A DNA stretch of 64,000 nucleotides from Streptomyces sp. LX-29. Lineage in GTDB: Bacteria > Actinomycetota > Actinomycetes > Streptomycetales > Streptomycetaceae. Each line of letters begins with the position of its first letter. The stretch's first letter is position 1. The stretch lies in NCBI RefSeq assembly GCF_029541745.1, contig NZ_CP089746.1, positions 7,387,559 to 7,451,558 on the forward strand, in the 5' to 3' direction. The translations under genes were made by a program, and so were the position numbers. The notes below the pieces were generated by a model. It was not told the origin of the DNA, did not search any database, and worked only from the letters and a program-made list of their open reading frames with translations. This document shows positions 41,170 through 50,714 of the stretch, piece by piece.

Positions 41170-41744
41170 GGGGCCCTCCTTCGACGTGCGGGACGCGGCC
41201 CGGCCTCCGCGAGCGGTGCGCGGAAGCGGTGCCGCAGCCCGCAGCCTCCGGTTTCGGGCCGGCTCCCGTACAGACTCCGGAGCGAGAGCTAACATCCGGT
41301 TAACACTGCCGGCGGATTCTCCGCTCCAGGAGACCGGCAGGGGCTCAGGACTCTCGGGCGGGTCTCAGGAGGTTCGAACGCGCCCCGTAGGGAGCGTTCT
41401 CCCAGTTCAGAGCGCTGCGCTGATTCGCCTCTGCTGGTAGGGCTCCCGGTCGGGCAAGCCCTTTTCGGCAAGTTGCGCACGCCGGAGGCGCTTCGCCAGG
41501 ACCCCGCTCCGTCCCGGTTGGAACCGGACCGAGCCGGACCTTGGGGAGGGTTTTAGGGGGGTAACCCCCGGCACCGCCCTGACGACAGCACATCGGTACG
41601 TCAGGGGGAAAGCCGGATAGGCCGATCCCCCCCTCCGCTGGTGGGATGGTCACCGACCGCCGCCTCCGGGGCAACTCCGTCGCGGGCCACAGCCTGAGCG
41701 GTTCCTGAACGCGCGCGCAACCTGAACGCAGAGAAGGGGTCGTC
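41170..41744. other. Gene-free region with a degenerate repeat copy
   Basis: No gene is supported. The left part holds the MHS transporter promoter. At 41293-41346 lies copy 1 of a repeat (starts CATCCGGTT, ends GGAGACCGGCAGGGG) that recurs at 48597. A second shared motif, GTTCTCCCAG, is at about 41396. Both motifs also occur near 48.6 kb. This may be the edge of an inserted segment. Confidence 0.5.
41293..41346 (+). repeat. Degenerate direct repeat, copy 1
   Basis: Matches 48597-48646 with small indels; shared blocks are CATCCGGTT, GCCGGCGGATT and GGAGACCGGCAGGGG. The two copies bracket a 7.3-kb segment carrying IS remnants. Confidence 0.6.
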
Positions 41745-42893
41745 ATGCATGGGTTAAGAAGGCGTCGGCGAGGCCTGCTCGTCCTGACCAGCCTGGCCAC
41801 AGCCGTCCTCGTCGCATCGACCGCGCCCACGGCGTCGGCGAAGCCGCGGTCGGCCGATCCGCTCCAACAGCAGGTGGAGGCGATCCACGACACCGGGACC
41901 GTCGGTGTGCAGGCCGAGGTGATGTCACCGGACGCACGCCACAGCGCGTACGCCGGGACGGCCGCGATGAACTCAAGGAGGCCGATGCCGCGGGACGGCA
42001 GGTATCGGATCGGCAGTGCCACCAAGACCTTCACCGCCACTGTTGTGCTCCAACTCGTCGGCGAGGGGCGAATGTCCCTGGAGGACACCGTCGAGCGGTG
42101 GCTGCCGGGAGTGGTCCGGGGCAACGGCAACGACGGCAGCCAGATCACCGTGCGGCAACTGCTGCAGCACACCAGCGGCATCACTGATGTCGGGCCGCAG
42201 ATACCCGCGTTGACCAGTGCGGAAGGCTACCGGGTCGAACGGTTCCGCACGTACACCCCCGAGGAGTTGGTAAGGCTGGCGATGCAGCATCCTTCCAAGT
42301 TCTCCCCGGGCACTGACTGGTCGTACTCCAACACCAACTACGTTCTCGCCGCAATGATCATCCACAAGGTCACCGGCAGGAGTTGGGCACGGGAGGTGAA
42401 GGACCGGATCATCCGCCCCCTGGACCTGAGGGGCACCAGTACGCCCGGCGTCTTCCCGTCCATCCTGGGCCCGCACGCCGAGAGCTACGCCGCGTTCGGC
42501 ACCGACACCGGCATCGACGTCACGGAGCTCAACTCGAGTATGGCCGTCGGCTCCGGCTCGATCATCAGCACTGCGCACGACCTGAACCGGTTCTACGCCG
42601 CGCTGCTCGGCGGCCGTCTGCTGGCTCCGGCGCAGCTCGACGAGATGACGACCACCATGCGCGCGCCCGAGCTGGGCGTGAGGTATGGACTCGGTCTTGC
42701 CGAGATTCCGTTGCCCTGTGGCGGCAGCTACTTCGGCCACCGAGGCGAACTCCTCGGCTATGTCACCTGGGCTGGCGCCACCCGAGACGGGACCCGGACC
42801 GCCGTGGTGTACGTCACCAGTGACGGCGGCCAGGACACCCAGCAGGCCATGATCACACTCGTGGGTCAGGAACTGTGCGGGACCCGCTCCTAG
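41745..42893 (+). CDS. Secreted serine hydrolase (beta-lactamase class C/D-Ala-D-Ala carboxypeptidase)
   Basis: The 382-aa product has a signal peptide ending near 'PTASA' (about residue 32). The catalytic set of the family is present: SxxK in 'GSATKTFTA', YxN in 'WSYSNTNYV' and HxG in 'YFGHRGELLG'. It probably trims peptidoglycan stem peptides or hydrolyses D-amino-acid peptides or esters outside the cell. It stands alone at the left edge of the 41-48 kb segment. Confidence 0.9.
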   Translation: MHGLRRRRRGLLVLTSLATAVLVASTAPTASAKPRSADPLQQQVEAIHDTGTVGVQAEVMSPDARHSAYAGTAAMNSRRPMPRDGRYRIGSATKTFTATVVLQLVGEGRMSLEDTVERWLPGVVRGNGNDGSQITVRQLLQHTSGITDVGPQIPALTSAEGYRVERFRTYTPEELVRLAMQHPSKFSPGTDWSYSNTNYVLAAMIIHKVTGRSWAREVKDRIIRPLDLRGTSTPGVFPSILGPHAESYAAFGTDTGIDVTELNSSMAVGSGSIISTAHDLNRFYAALLGGRLLAPAQLDEMTTTMRAPELGVRYGLGLAEIPLPCGGSYFGHRGELLGYVTWAGATRDGTRTAVVYVTSDGGQDTQQAMITLVGQELCGTRS

Positions 42894-42912
42894 CGCGCGC
42901 ATCGAGTCGTGA

Positions 42913-43012
42913 TCATCCGGTGGTCCTGGTGAGGTCTTTGATCCAGATCATCGAGGCGTGCAGGTGGAGACTGGCGAGGTAGCTGACGGGAGTCTTGTCG
43001 TATCGGGTGTCT
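42913..43012 (-). pseudogene. C-terminal remnant of an IS5-family transposase
   Basis: About 100 bp on the minus strand reads 'RYDKTPVSYLASLHLHASMI' then 'WIKDLTR' before a stop. This is the C-terminal signature of IS5/IS112-type transposases. The rest of the gene and the inverted repeats are missing. The surrounding 246-bp gap holds nothing else recognisable. Confidence 0.65.
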
Positions 43013-43139
43013 CACCGTCCCAGTTCCGGCCTCCTGGTACGTCACGCTCTGGGGCGGGTGAGGCACGTGGAGCCGACGTGAGCCGACCGGTGCACTGACG
43101 TCCGGGCGGGGACTCATGGGACATGGCCCGGCACCCGGC

Positions 43140-43802
43140 TCAGGTTCCGGGGAGGATACGGCGCGTTTCGTAGGCCCACATCGCGATCTCGACCCGGTTG
43201 CGGGCGCCGAGTTTGGCCATCAGGCTGGCCAGATGCGTCTTCACCGTGCTGAGGCTGATGTGCAGCGCATCGGCGATCTCGGTGTTGGTCAGCCCGCGAG
43301 CGACGGCGAGGAGCACCTGTTCCTCGCGGGCGGTGACGGGGGAGACCGGCTGGGCCACGGGCCGGCCGGCGGGCAGGTCCGCGAATGCCTGGAGCAGACG
43401 GACGGTGACGCTGGGCGCGATCAGCGCTTCACCGTCGGACGCCGACCGTACGGCCTGCGCCAGAAGGTCCGGTCCCGTGTCCTTGAGGAGGAATCCGCGG
43501 GCGCCGGCACGCAGTGAGCCGTAGACGTACTCGTCGAGGTCGAACGTGGTGATGACGACCACGGCCAGCGGGTCGGCGACGCCCGGGCCGGCGACCAGCC
43601 GGGTGGCCTCTAGCCCGTCGAGCACGGGCATGCGGATGTCGAACAGGCAGACGTCGGGGCGTAGTCCGCGGGCCAGGCGCACCGCTTCCCGCCCGTCGGC
43701 GGCCTCGCCGACCACCTCGATGTCGGGCTGGGCGTTCAGCATGATCCGCAACCCGGTGCGGATGATCGTCTGGTCGTCAGCGACGAGGACGCGAATGGAC
43801 AC
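43140..43802 (-). CDS. NarL/LuxR-type response regulator
   Basis: The 220-aa product has a receiver with phospho-Asp in 'DVCLFDIRMPVLDG' and a LuxR HTH ('VTAREEQVLLAVARGLTNTE', 'STVKTHLASLMAKLGARNR'). The GTG at 43802 is supported by GAGGAG 8-10 nt upstream. It overlaps the kinase gene by 26 bp and probably controls the divergent MMPL exporter. Confidence 0.93.
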   Translation of the reverse strand: MSIRVLVADDQTIIRTGLRIMLNAQPDIEVVGEAADGREAVRLARGLRPDVCLFDIRMPVLDGLEATRLVAGPGVADPLAVVVITTFDLDEYVYGSLRAGARGFLLKDTGPDLLAQAVRSASDGEALIAPSVTVRLLQAFADLPAGRPVAQPVSPVTAREEQVLLAVARGLTNTEIADALHISLSTVKTHLASLMAKLGARNRVEIAMWAYETRRILPGT

Positions 43803-44949
43803 CGTTCTCGCTCCTCGCTCTCGGCAGTTCGGCTTCGACATGCCAGCCCCGGTCGGTACCCGGGCCGGCTCGTAGTGTGCCGCCGAGCAGCGTCGCGCGC
43901 TCGCGCAGTCCGGTAAGTCCGTATCCGTCGCGACCCCGGCCGGTGCGCCGGCCGTTGTCGCGCACGCTCACCCGTACCGTGTGCCGTTCCGCGGCGACCC
44001 GAACGACGAGCTCGGTCGCGTCGACCGCATGGCGCAGCGCGTTGGTCACCGACTCCTGCACGATCCGGTAGACGGCCGCGTCCACGGCCGGGGGCAACGT
44101 GTCCAGTTCGCCGTCGAGCCCCAGGTCGACCCTGAGGCGACCACCCGGGGTGCGCACCAGGCGCTCCAGATCCGCGACTCCGGCAGGGGGCGCCAGCTCG
44201 GCGCCGACCCCGCGGTCGCGCAGCGTGGCGACCATGGCGCGCATTTCCTCCAGCGTGCGCGCCCCTTCCTCCTCGACCCCCTCCAGCGCCTTGACGGCGG
44301 CGGACGGGTCGGCGCCCGCGAGCACCCCGCCCGCCTGGGCGATGATCACCATGGCCGACACGTGGTGGGCCACCGTGTCGTGCAGTTCCCGGGCGAGCTG
44401 CTCGCGCTCGCGGGACCGCACTTGCTCCAACTGCCGCTCGCGAGCGGTCACCCAGAACCGCACGGCAGCCCCGAACACGCCGGGCAGCAGCAGGAAGACG
44501 AAGCCCACGACGTTCTCGACGACCGGCGTCTCGTCCGTGACGGAACACAGCGCGCCGGCCGCGAGGATCACCGCGCCGCCCAGCCCGATCTCCCGTCCCG
44601 ATCCCCACCGGGGCAGCGCGTACACCAGCACGAGCACGACCGCGCCGGTGTACAGGCCGACGGGCTCGCGCGGAGCGGCGACCAGCGAGGCCACCTGGAG
44701 CAGGATCACCGAGCCGAACGCCAGCGTGACCATCGCCAGCGGGCGGGTCCGGCGCCACAGGGGCAGCAGGCACAGCCATACGGTGAACACCACCGCCACC
44801 GGCCGCCACACGACGTTCTCGCGCAGGATGGCCTCCAGCACCACACCGCCCAGGCCCGCGGCGAGCACCCCCCAGTCCCGCCACACCCGGGCCGGAGGGG
44901 CGGGCGGCCGGGGTTCGGTCCACAGGGTTCGCAGGTCGTCTCGGAGCAC
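43777..44949 (-). CDS. HisKA_3-type sensor histidine kinase
   Basis: The 390-aa product has four to five membrane helices (about residues 25-165), then the dimerisation and phospho-acceptor motif 'RELHDTVAHHVSAMVIIAQA', and an ATPase domain with 'VQESVTNALRHA' and 'GYGLTGLRERATLLGG'. This NarX-like class senses signals through the membrane. It is paired with the overlapping regulator and divergent from the MMPL gene. Start GTG 44949. Confidence 0.93.
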   Translation of the reverse strand: MLRDDLRTLWTEPRPPAPPARVWRDWGVLAAGLGGVVLEAILRENVVWRPVAVVFTVWLCLLPLWRRTRPLAMVTLAFGSVILLQVASLVAAPREPVGLYTGAVVLVLVYALPRWGSGREIGLGGAVILAAGALCSVTDETPVVENVVGFVFLLLPGVFGAAVRFWVTARERQLEQVRSREREQLARELHDTVAHHVSAMVIIAQAGGVLAGADPSAAVKALEGVEEEGARTLEEMRAMVATLRDRGVGAELAPPAGVADLERLVRTPGGRLRVDLGLDGELDTLPPAVDAAVYRIVQESVTNALRHAVDATELVVRVAAERHTVRVSVRDNGRRTGRGRDGYGLTGLRERATLLGGTLRAGPGTDRGWHVEAELPRARSENGVHSRPRR

Positions 44950-45124
44950 GCTTCTCAGCCTAGGGACCGCGGCGTGCCGCGCATCGGCCGAAAGGACGGT
45001 TCGTCGCTCCGCCCTGGGGCCGACGGATCCGCGGCCCGCGGGCCGATGCCGCGGAGCGCCGTGGCGACGAGCCTCGGCATCGGCGGCCGTACAAGGACGG
45101 CCGACGAGGTGGTTGGAGGACCCG

Positions 45125-47404
45125 ATGCTCTCGAAAGCCCTGTTGCGCCTGGGCGCAAGCGCCGCCCGCCATCCCTGGCGGGTGATCGCGGCATGGCTGA
45201 TCGCCGCCACGCTTGCCGTCCTCGCCGCGATCGCCATCGGCGGGCGGACCGCGGACTCGATGACCGCTCCGGGACTGGACTCCCAACGGGCCGCGCAACT
45301 GATCGAGCGGGCCGGCACGGGCCAGGAGGGGATGACCGCCCAAGTCGTCGTCGCCCCCCTCGACGACGGTGCGACGTTCTTCGACCACGGCAGCGCGCGC
45401 ACCGCTCTCACGCGGCTGCAGACCGAGGTGCAGCGGCTGCCGCACGTGCTCGGCACGAGCGACCCGGCGGGGGCACTCGACGCACGCGGGGACACCGCCG
45501 TGCGCGGCGGCCTTGTCTCGGCCGACGGGCGGATCGCGGTCGTCCGGGTGCAGTACCCCGACCAGAGCCGGCTGTCGGCCGAAGACCTCGACGCCCTCGT
45601 CGATCTCGGCGACCGGCTGCGCGCCGAACTGCCCCTGCGCATCGAGATGGGCGGGAGCCTCTTTTACGCCTTCTCCGACCCCGACGGCGGCGCAAGCGAG
45701 CTGATCGGCATCCTCGCCGCGGCCGCGATCCTGTTCCTGGCGTTCGGTTCGCTCGTCGCCGCCGCGCTGCCGATCGGCATGGCGGTCTTCGGGCTGACCA
45801 TCGGAGTTGCCACGATGACGGTACTGGCGGGGGTGACGGATGTCCCGACCTTCGCCCCCGTCCTGGGCAGCATGGTCGGGCTCGGAGTGGGCATCGACTA
45901 CGCGCTGTTCGTGCTCGCCAGGCACCGGGAGTACCTCGCGCGCGGGCTCGATCCCCACGAGGCGGCGGGGCGAGCGGTGGCCACGGCGGGGAGGCCCGTG
46001 GTCTTCGCCGGCGGCGTCGTCATCGTATCGATCCTCGGCCTGGCGGTCGCGAACGTGCCGTTCATGACGGTGGGCGGGCTCGCCGTCTCGATCGTCGTTC
46101 TGACCATGGTGGTCGCGTCGGTGACGCTGCTGCCGGCCTTCCTCGGCGCCGCCGGCCCACGCCTGGCCCGGGCCGGCCGGATCGGCCGGGCTCTGCAGAC
46201 CAGGAAGCTGGGCCGACTCGCACGGCGGCGGGACCCGGCGGCGGACGCCGCCCCCGCCGCCGGGTGGCGGCGCTGGATCGGGCACGTCAGCCGGCACCCG
46301 GTGCTGTACGCGATCGGCGCGGCGGGGCTGTTGCTGACCGCGACGCTGCCCGTGCTCGGCCTGCGCGTCGGCCTGCCCGACGACGGCTCACTGCCCCACA
46401 GCCGTACCGAGCGCCGCGCCTACGACCTCGTCGCCGAGGGGTTCGGCCCGGGCACCAACGGTCCCCTCGTCATCGCCGCGGACCCCGCCGGTGATCCGGG
46501 AGTGCTGGACCGACTCGTCGGGGCGGCCGCGGCGGATCCGGGCATCGCATCCGTCGCGCCGACGCACATCGATCGGGTCACCGGCATCGCGACCCTCGTG
46601 GTGTTCCCGACCAGCAGCCCTCAGGACAAGGCCACGGCCGACACCATCGCCCGGCTGCGCACCGACGTGCTGCCCACGGCGATCGGGCACGGCCCGGCCA
46701 GGGCCCACGTCGGCGGCGCCGCCGCGAGCCTGTCCGATGTGGGCCAACGCACCAGCCAACGCCTGCCGGTGTTCGTCGCTGCCGTGCTGGCGATGTCGTT
46801 CCTGCTGCTGATGCTGGTCTTCCGCTCGATAGTCGTACCGCTCAAGGCGGTACTGCTGAATCTGCTGAGTATCGGCGCGGCCTACGGCATCATGGTCGCG
46901 GTCTTCCAGTGGGGCTGGGGAGGCGCACTCATCGGGCTGGAAGCGACGGTTCCGATCGTGTCGTTCATCCCGATGTTCCTCTTCGCCATCCTGTTCGGCC
47001 TGTCGATGGACTACGAGGTGTTCCTCCTCTCCCGCGTACGCGAGGAGTACCTGCGCACCGGCGACAACGGCACGGCGATCGTCGAGGGCGTCTCGGGCAC
47101 CGCCCGGATCATCACCTCGGCCGCCCTCATCATGGTGGCGGTCTTCCTGTCCTTCGCCGTCGCCGAGGACCCCTCCACCAAAATGTTCGGGCTCGGCCTG
47201 GCCACCGCGATCTTCATCGACGCCACGGTCGTACGCATGGTGCTGGTACCGGCGACCATGACACTCCTCGGCCGGACCAACTGGTGGCTGCCGAGGTGGC
47301 TGGACCGGATGCTTCCCCGCGGCCCGGTCGGTACCGACGGCACCGACGGCACCGACGCGGAATCCACGGGTGAGGCTCCGCGTCCACGGCTGGTTGACCG
47401 TTGA
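45125..47404 (+). CDS. MMPL family transporter
   Basis: The 759-aa RND-type protein has two halves, each with a large extracytoplasmic loop and a helix bundle. Conserved stretches are 'GLGVGIDYALFVLARHREYL' and 'ILFGLSMDYEVFLLSRVREEY', both with the Asp-Tyr of proton relay. MMPL proteins export lipids or lipophilic compounds. The ATG follows GGAGG. A C-terminal repeat 'GTDGTDGTD' precedes the stop. The IS110 remnant begins exactly at its end, so the tail may have been altered by insertion. Confidence 0.93.
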   Translation: MLSKALLRLGASAARHPWRVIAAWLIAATLAVLAAIAIGGRTADSMTAPGLDSQRAAQLIERAGTGQEGMTAQVVVAPLDDGATFFDHGSARTALTRLQTEVQRLPHVLGTSDPAGALDARGDTAVRGGLVSADGRIAVVRVQYPDQSRLSAEDLDALVDLGDRLRAELPLRIEMGGSLFYAFSDPDGGASELIGILAAAAILFLAFGSLVAAALPIGMAVFGLTIGVATMTVLAGVTDVPTFAPVLGSMVGLGVGIDYALFVLARHREYLARGLDPHEAAGRAVATAGRPVVFAGGVVIVSILGLAVANVPFMTVGGLAVSIVVLTMVVASVTLLPAFLGAAGPRLARAGRIGRALQTRKLGRLARRRDPAADAAPAAGWRRWIGHVSRHPVLYAIGAAGLLLTATLPVLGLRVGLPDDGSLPHSRTERRAYDLVAEGFGPGTNGPLVIAADPAGDPGVLDRLVGAAAADPGIASVAPTHIDRVTGIATLVVFPTSSPQDKATADTIARLRTDVLPTAIGHGPARAHVGGAAASLSDVGQRTSQRLPVFVAAVLAMSFLLLMLVFRSIVVPLKAVLLNLLSIGAAYGIMVAVFQWGWGGALIGLEATVPIVSFIPMFLFAILFGLSMDYEVFLLSRVREEYLRTGDNGTAIVEGVSGTARIITSAALIMVAVFLSFAVAEDPSTKMFGLGLATAIFIDATVVRMVLVPATMTLLGRTNWWLPRWLDRMLPRGPVGTDGTDGTDAESTGEAPRPRLVDR

Positions 47405-47743
47405 CTCAACTCCTGCCCGCCCCTGGCGTCGGCACCTTCCCGACCGCCGGCCACCTCGCCGCCTACGCCGGACTCGCCCCGGCAACCCGCAGCTCGGGCT
47501 CCTCGATCCGCGGCGAACAACCGTCCCGCAGAGGAAACAAGCAGCTCAAACGGGCCTTCTTCCTCTCACGCGTTCGCCGCCCTGGGCGACCCGGCATCCA
47601 GGGCCTACTACGACAAGAAGATCGCCCAAGGTAAACACCACACCCAGGCCCTGCTCTGCCTCGCCCGACGCCGGGCCGACGTCCTCTTCGCAATGCTCCG
47701 CGACGGAACCTTCTACGAGTCCCGGCCTACCGCAGTGGCATGA
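47401..47743 (+). pseudogene. C-terminal remnant of an IS110-family transposase
   Basis: The first frame reads 'LPAPGVGTFPTAGHLAAYAG' then 'RGEQPSRRGNKQLKRAFFLS'. After a frameshift at about 47565 the second reads 'AFAALGDPASRAYYDKKIAQ' then 'LLCLARRRADVLFAMLRDGT' to the stop. This is the transposase_20 domain of IS110/IS116. The catalytic N-terminal half is missing, so the element is dead. Confidence 0.8.
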
Positions 47744-47749
47744 GATCGC

Positions 47750-48085
47750 TCACGAGTCGCGCTGCATGGACGTCGAGAGGGGCGACTCGCAGTCGAAATC
47801 GAAAGTCTCTACGGCGGCGTCAGCGGGGAAGTCCGGGTGGTCGTGCCAGATTCCAGCCAAGGCGACCAGCAGGTTCCACGAGGCGGTTGCATGCAGCTCC
47901 GTCTCCCCTGAGTGCTCAGCCGGAGAGTTTCGGTGGAAGATCACCGCCGCGATCTGTTTGTTCGCGGCCAGGCGCAGGGCTGCGGCCGTGCGGCGGGCTT
48001 CGCCTTGAAGCGGAGCGGTTTCGGGGATGCGTGCCGACACGAAGCTGGCCAGCCGTGCGACCTGGTCCTCAGTGATCCGTTCCAC
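47750..48085 (-). CDS. Hypothetical protein
   Basis: The 111-aa acidic protein ('RITEDQVARLASFVSARIPE ... FHRNSPAEHSGETELHATAS') has no motif I recognise, no signal and no membrane segment. The GTG at 48085 has AGGGGG 6-7 nt upstream, which supports a real gene. It sits right behind an IS remnant in a likely mobile segment. Confidence 0.55.
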   Translation of the reverse strand: MERITEDQVARLASFVSARIPETAPLQGEARRTAAALRLAANKQIAAVIFHRNSPAEHSGETELHATASWNLLVALAGIWHDHPDFPADAAVETFDFDCESPLSTSMQRDS

Positions 48086-48681
48086 TCATACCCCCTGCGG
48101 CTAGCACCCTATTCATCTGCGACGGCAACTATCGCACCGGGCTGACACCGCCATGGGCGACGGGAGGCCCAGACAGCTTGACCAAAGAGATAGGGGCAGG
48201 CACCCCCCCAAGCTCCGGGCCGCGGCACCTACCGGATGCCACCCGGCGACGACCTCGGCACGGATGCCGGGTCGGCCCGACACGGGCTTCGCAGTTGGCG
48301 GTTCTCTACTGTCGAGCGGCTCGCGGCCATCGCTCGAGGAGGTGAGGCTGGTACCCCTGACGCGGCGGTGGCCAGCCTGGTGGTCAGCGCCGGCCCCGCG
48401 TGCGGCGGGCTCGCGGTCGGCAATGGGGGACTTCGGACAGCCACGGCCTTCGCGAGCGGTAAGGGGTGGCATGACGGCCCCGCCGGTGTCCACTGTCGGG
48501 GACTCGGCGGGGCCCTGGAGCATGGGGAGGATCTTGGGGAGGGGGGAACCCTCCCCATGGTGTGTTCTCCCAGGTGACTGCGTCGCCCTGATGCTCCATC
48601 CGGTTGACAGCCGGCGGATTTCTCTCTCCGGGAGACCGGCAGGGGTCCGGGCGGACAGGCCGCCTACCCGGGCCGCGGGCA
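48086..48681. other. Gene-free region with repeat copy 2
   Basis: No gene is supported in these 596 bp. A hairpin (GGGGAGGG...CCCTCCCC, about 48537-48557) is followed by GTTCTCCCAG (48564) and the degenerate repeat at 48597-48646, elements shared with the 41.3-41.6 kb region. This is probably the right edge of the inserted segment. Confidence 0.5.
48597..48646 (+). repeat. Degenerate direct repeat, copy 2
   Basis: Direct partner of 41293-41346; starts CATCCGGTT and ends GGAGACCGGCAGGGG, with a few mismatches and 2-4 nt of indels between. Confidence 0.6.
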
Positions 48682-49677
48682 CTACGCGATGATGCCCTCG
48701 ATCTCGACGAGGAGGTCGGCGCGGCAGATGTCGACGTTGAAGTAGGCGATGTCGACCGGGTCCGGGAAGGCATCCTGGCACGCCTCGCGGACCTGCGGCA
48801 TGTCGTCCAGGTGCCGGACGTAGACCTTCACCTGGGTCAGGTCGGACAGCTCATGGCCCCGGGCGATGCCGTGCTCCTGGAGGTTCCGGTCGCCGATGAG
48901 GTGCTCGATGTTCTCCAGCGCCACCCGGCACTGCTTGTCGATGCTGTCGGAGTGGACCGTCTGGTGGCCGAGGATGGCCGCGGTGCCGGAGACGTAGAGG
49001 TGCGCCGCACCGGCCTCGGCGTCACGCGGCGTCAGATGGGTGGCCCGGGCGAAGCTCGGCGACTTCGGCCCGTACTGCTCCGGGTAGTTGTAGGCCGGGA
49101 TCTGGCGGGTGTTCTCGATGTTGACCCGGGCTCCGGTCCGGGAGGCCAGGAAGTAGAAGGCGACGCCCTCCCCGCGGGAGCCGATGCCGGTGGCCGAGGG
49201 CATGTCCCGGCCCTCGGCCGCGTAGCTCTCGAACGCCTCGGCGCGGCCCCGGCAGAAGTCCTGGTAGATCTCGAGCCCCTCGGCGTTCGGCTCATTGATC
49301 CGGCCGATGAGATTCCACATCCGGAAGATGCTGGGGTAACCGAGCCGCTCGACCAGCTCGAAGACCGCCGTGTAGGCGGCTCGGGTCGCATCGGTGTACG
49401 TGTCCTGCCCGGGTATGTAGCCGGCGCAGAACAGATAGTCGTCGGTATACCCGTACACCAGGCCGTTCTCGGTGCCCGTGCGGACGGGCTGGTCCACCGT
49501 CCACCGCTCGGTGCGGACCTCCGTCTCGTCGGCCGCCATGTGCGTGGGGAGCACCGGCACGCCCTCGAGCACAAGCGGATTCGAGCCCTCCAGTCCGTAT
49601 GTGACCTCCCCGAGGACGAAGCGGCCAGACTGGTTCTCGGGCAACTGGCCGGGGACGATGTAATCGCATCGCAGCAT
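48682..49677 (-). CDS. Chorismatase, probably 3-hydroxybenzoate-forming (Hyg5 type)
   Basis: The 331-aa product belongs to the FkbO/Hyg5/XanB2 family ('VYGYTDDYLFCAGYI', 'HLYVSGTAAILGHQTVHSDS', 'VDICRADLLVEIEGI'). Residues Gly231, Cys318 and Glu325 sit at the spacing I recall for Hyg5 Gly240/Cys327/Glu334, the set that gives 3-hydroxybenzoate. FkbO has Ala at the first two and makes a dihydroxycyclohexadiene acid. The acid would serve as the starter for the neighbouring PKS. The ATG at 49677 has GGAG 7 nt upstream. It diverges from the thioesterase. Confidence 0.88.
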   Translation of the reverse strand: MLRCDYIVPGQLPENQSGRFVLGEVTYGLEGSNPLVLEGVPVLPTHMAADETEVRTERWTVDQPVRTGTENGLVYGYTDDYLFCAGYIPGQDTYTDATRAAYTAVFELVERLGYPSIFRMWNLIGRINEPNAEGLEIYQDFCRGRAEAFESYAAEGRDMPSATGIGSRGEGVAFYFLASRTGARVNIENTRQIPAYNYPEQYGPKSPSFARATHLTPRDAEAGAAHLYVSGTAAILGHQTVHSDSIDKQCRVALENIEHLIGDRNLQEHGIARGHELSDLTQVKVYVRHLDDMPQVREACQDAFPDPVDIAYFNVDICRADLLVEIEGIIA

Positions 49678-49881
49678 AGGGAACTCCAACGCGCCGCAGA
49701 TCACGGCTTGGTGATGAGGGACCAGATAATTGCGGGAAGAATGCGTAGGAATACGCAGAGTGAAGGCTGGCCGGGGGAGCGGGTCGGAGGGTCGCCGCGC
49801 GACGCATGCCGATCCGTGCCAACGGCCCCACCATACGTCAGTACTTCTCTAGGCGACTTGCCTTCTGTGATCGGGTCGACA

Positions 49882-49911
49882 TTGAAGCTTCCTGACGGGT
49901 TTTCGTAGGCT
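49882..49911 (+). promoter_or_regulatory. Candidate promoter of the type II thioesterase gene
   Basis: TTGAAG (49882-49887) and TAGGCT (49906-49911), 18 bp apart, lie 36 bp before the start codon in the 269-bp divergent region. A GGAGGA ribosome site follows at about 49929. Visual match only. Confidence 0.4.
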
Positions 49912-49946
49912 ACCGACTCAGCCCAGCTTGGAGGAAGAGAAGCCAG

Positions 49947-50714
49947 ATGCCCGCTAACGACGCCCGAAAAAGCGCCTGGATACAGGGATTTGGCTCCATG
50001 TCTTCCGGCGATGTTCGCCTGGTTTGTCTCCCGCACGCCGGAGGCTCGGCGAGTTTCTACCACCCGTTCTCGCGATTGCTGCCGTCCGCCGTGGAGATGC
50101 TGGCCATCCAGTACCCGGGACGTCAGGACCGGCGCCTCGAGCCCTGCATCGTGGACTTGAGGGAACTCGCGGACCGTGTGCTTGAGGAGCTGCGGCCGTA
50201 CATCGGTCAGCCCCTCGCCCTGTTCGGTCACAGCATGGGCGCGACCCTGGCGTTCGAGGTGGCCCGCCGCCTTGAGGAGCAGGACACCCCGCCGACGCAC
50301 CTGTTCGTCTCCGGCCGGCGCGCGCCGTCCCGCTCCCGCCACGAGGACGTGCACCTGCGTGACGACGCGGGCCTCATCGCCGAGCTGGCGGAACTCAGCG
50401 GAACCGACACCCGGCTCCTCGAGGACGAGGAGATGCGGCGCATGGTCCTGCCCGCCCTGCGCGGCGACTACACGGCAGCCGAAACCTATGTCTACCAGCC
50501 CGGACCGCCGCTGGCGTGCCCCGTGACCATGATCACAGGAGACGCCGACCCCAGGGTGGACCGGGACGAGGCCGAGGCGTGGGAGAAGCACACGACCGGT
50601 CCGTTCGAGCTGCTGACCTTCCCGGGCGGCCACTTCTACCTCAGCGACCAGCGCGCGGAGGTCGCCCAGGCCGTGGCCGCCAGGCTGCTGCCCGGCCTCC
50701 CCACGGACCACTGA
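49947..50714 (+). CDS. Type II thioesterase
   Basis: The 255-aa alpha/beta hydrolase has 'LVCLPHAGGSASFYHPF', the nucleophile 'ALFGHSMGATLAFEVARR', the Asp in 'ITGDADPRVD' and the His in 'FPGGHFYLSD'. Type II thioesterases clear wrong or stalled acyl groups from PKS carrier proteins. It precedes the PKS gene on the same strand and diverges from the chorismatase. Confidence 0.92.
   Translation: MPANDARKSAWIQGFGSMSSGDVRLVCLPHAGGSASFYHPFSRLLPSAVEMLAIQYPGRQDRRLEPCIVDLRELADRVLEELRPYIGQPLALFGHSMGATLAFEVARRLEEQDTPPTHLFVSGRRAPSRSRHEDVHLRDDAGLIAELAELSGTDTRLLEDEEMRRMVLPALRGDYTAAETYVYQPGPPLACPVTMITGDADPRVDRDEAEAWEKHTTGPFELLTFPGGHFYLSDQRAEVAQAVAARLLPGLPTDH

Noticed and set aside
41345..42184. Minus-strand frame opposite the serine hydrolase
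   Set aside because: It overlaps a clear secreted enzyme on the other strand and crosses the repeat; no domain is visible.
48113..48781. Minus-strand frames between the hypothetical gene and the chorismatase
   Set aside because: They run from inside the chorismatase gene through the repeat and hairpin; no credible start or domain.
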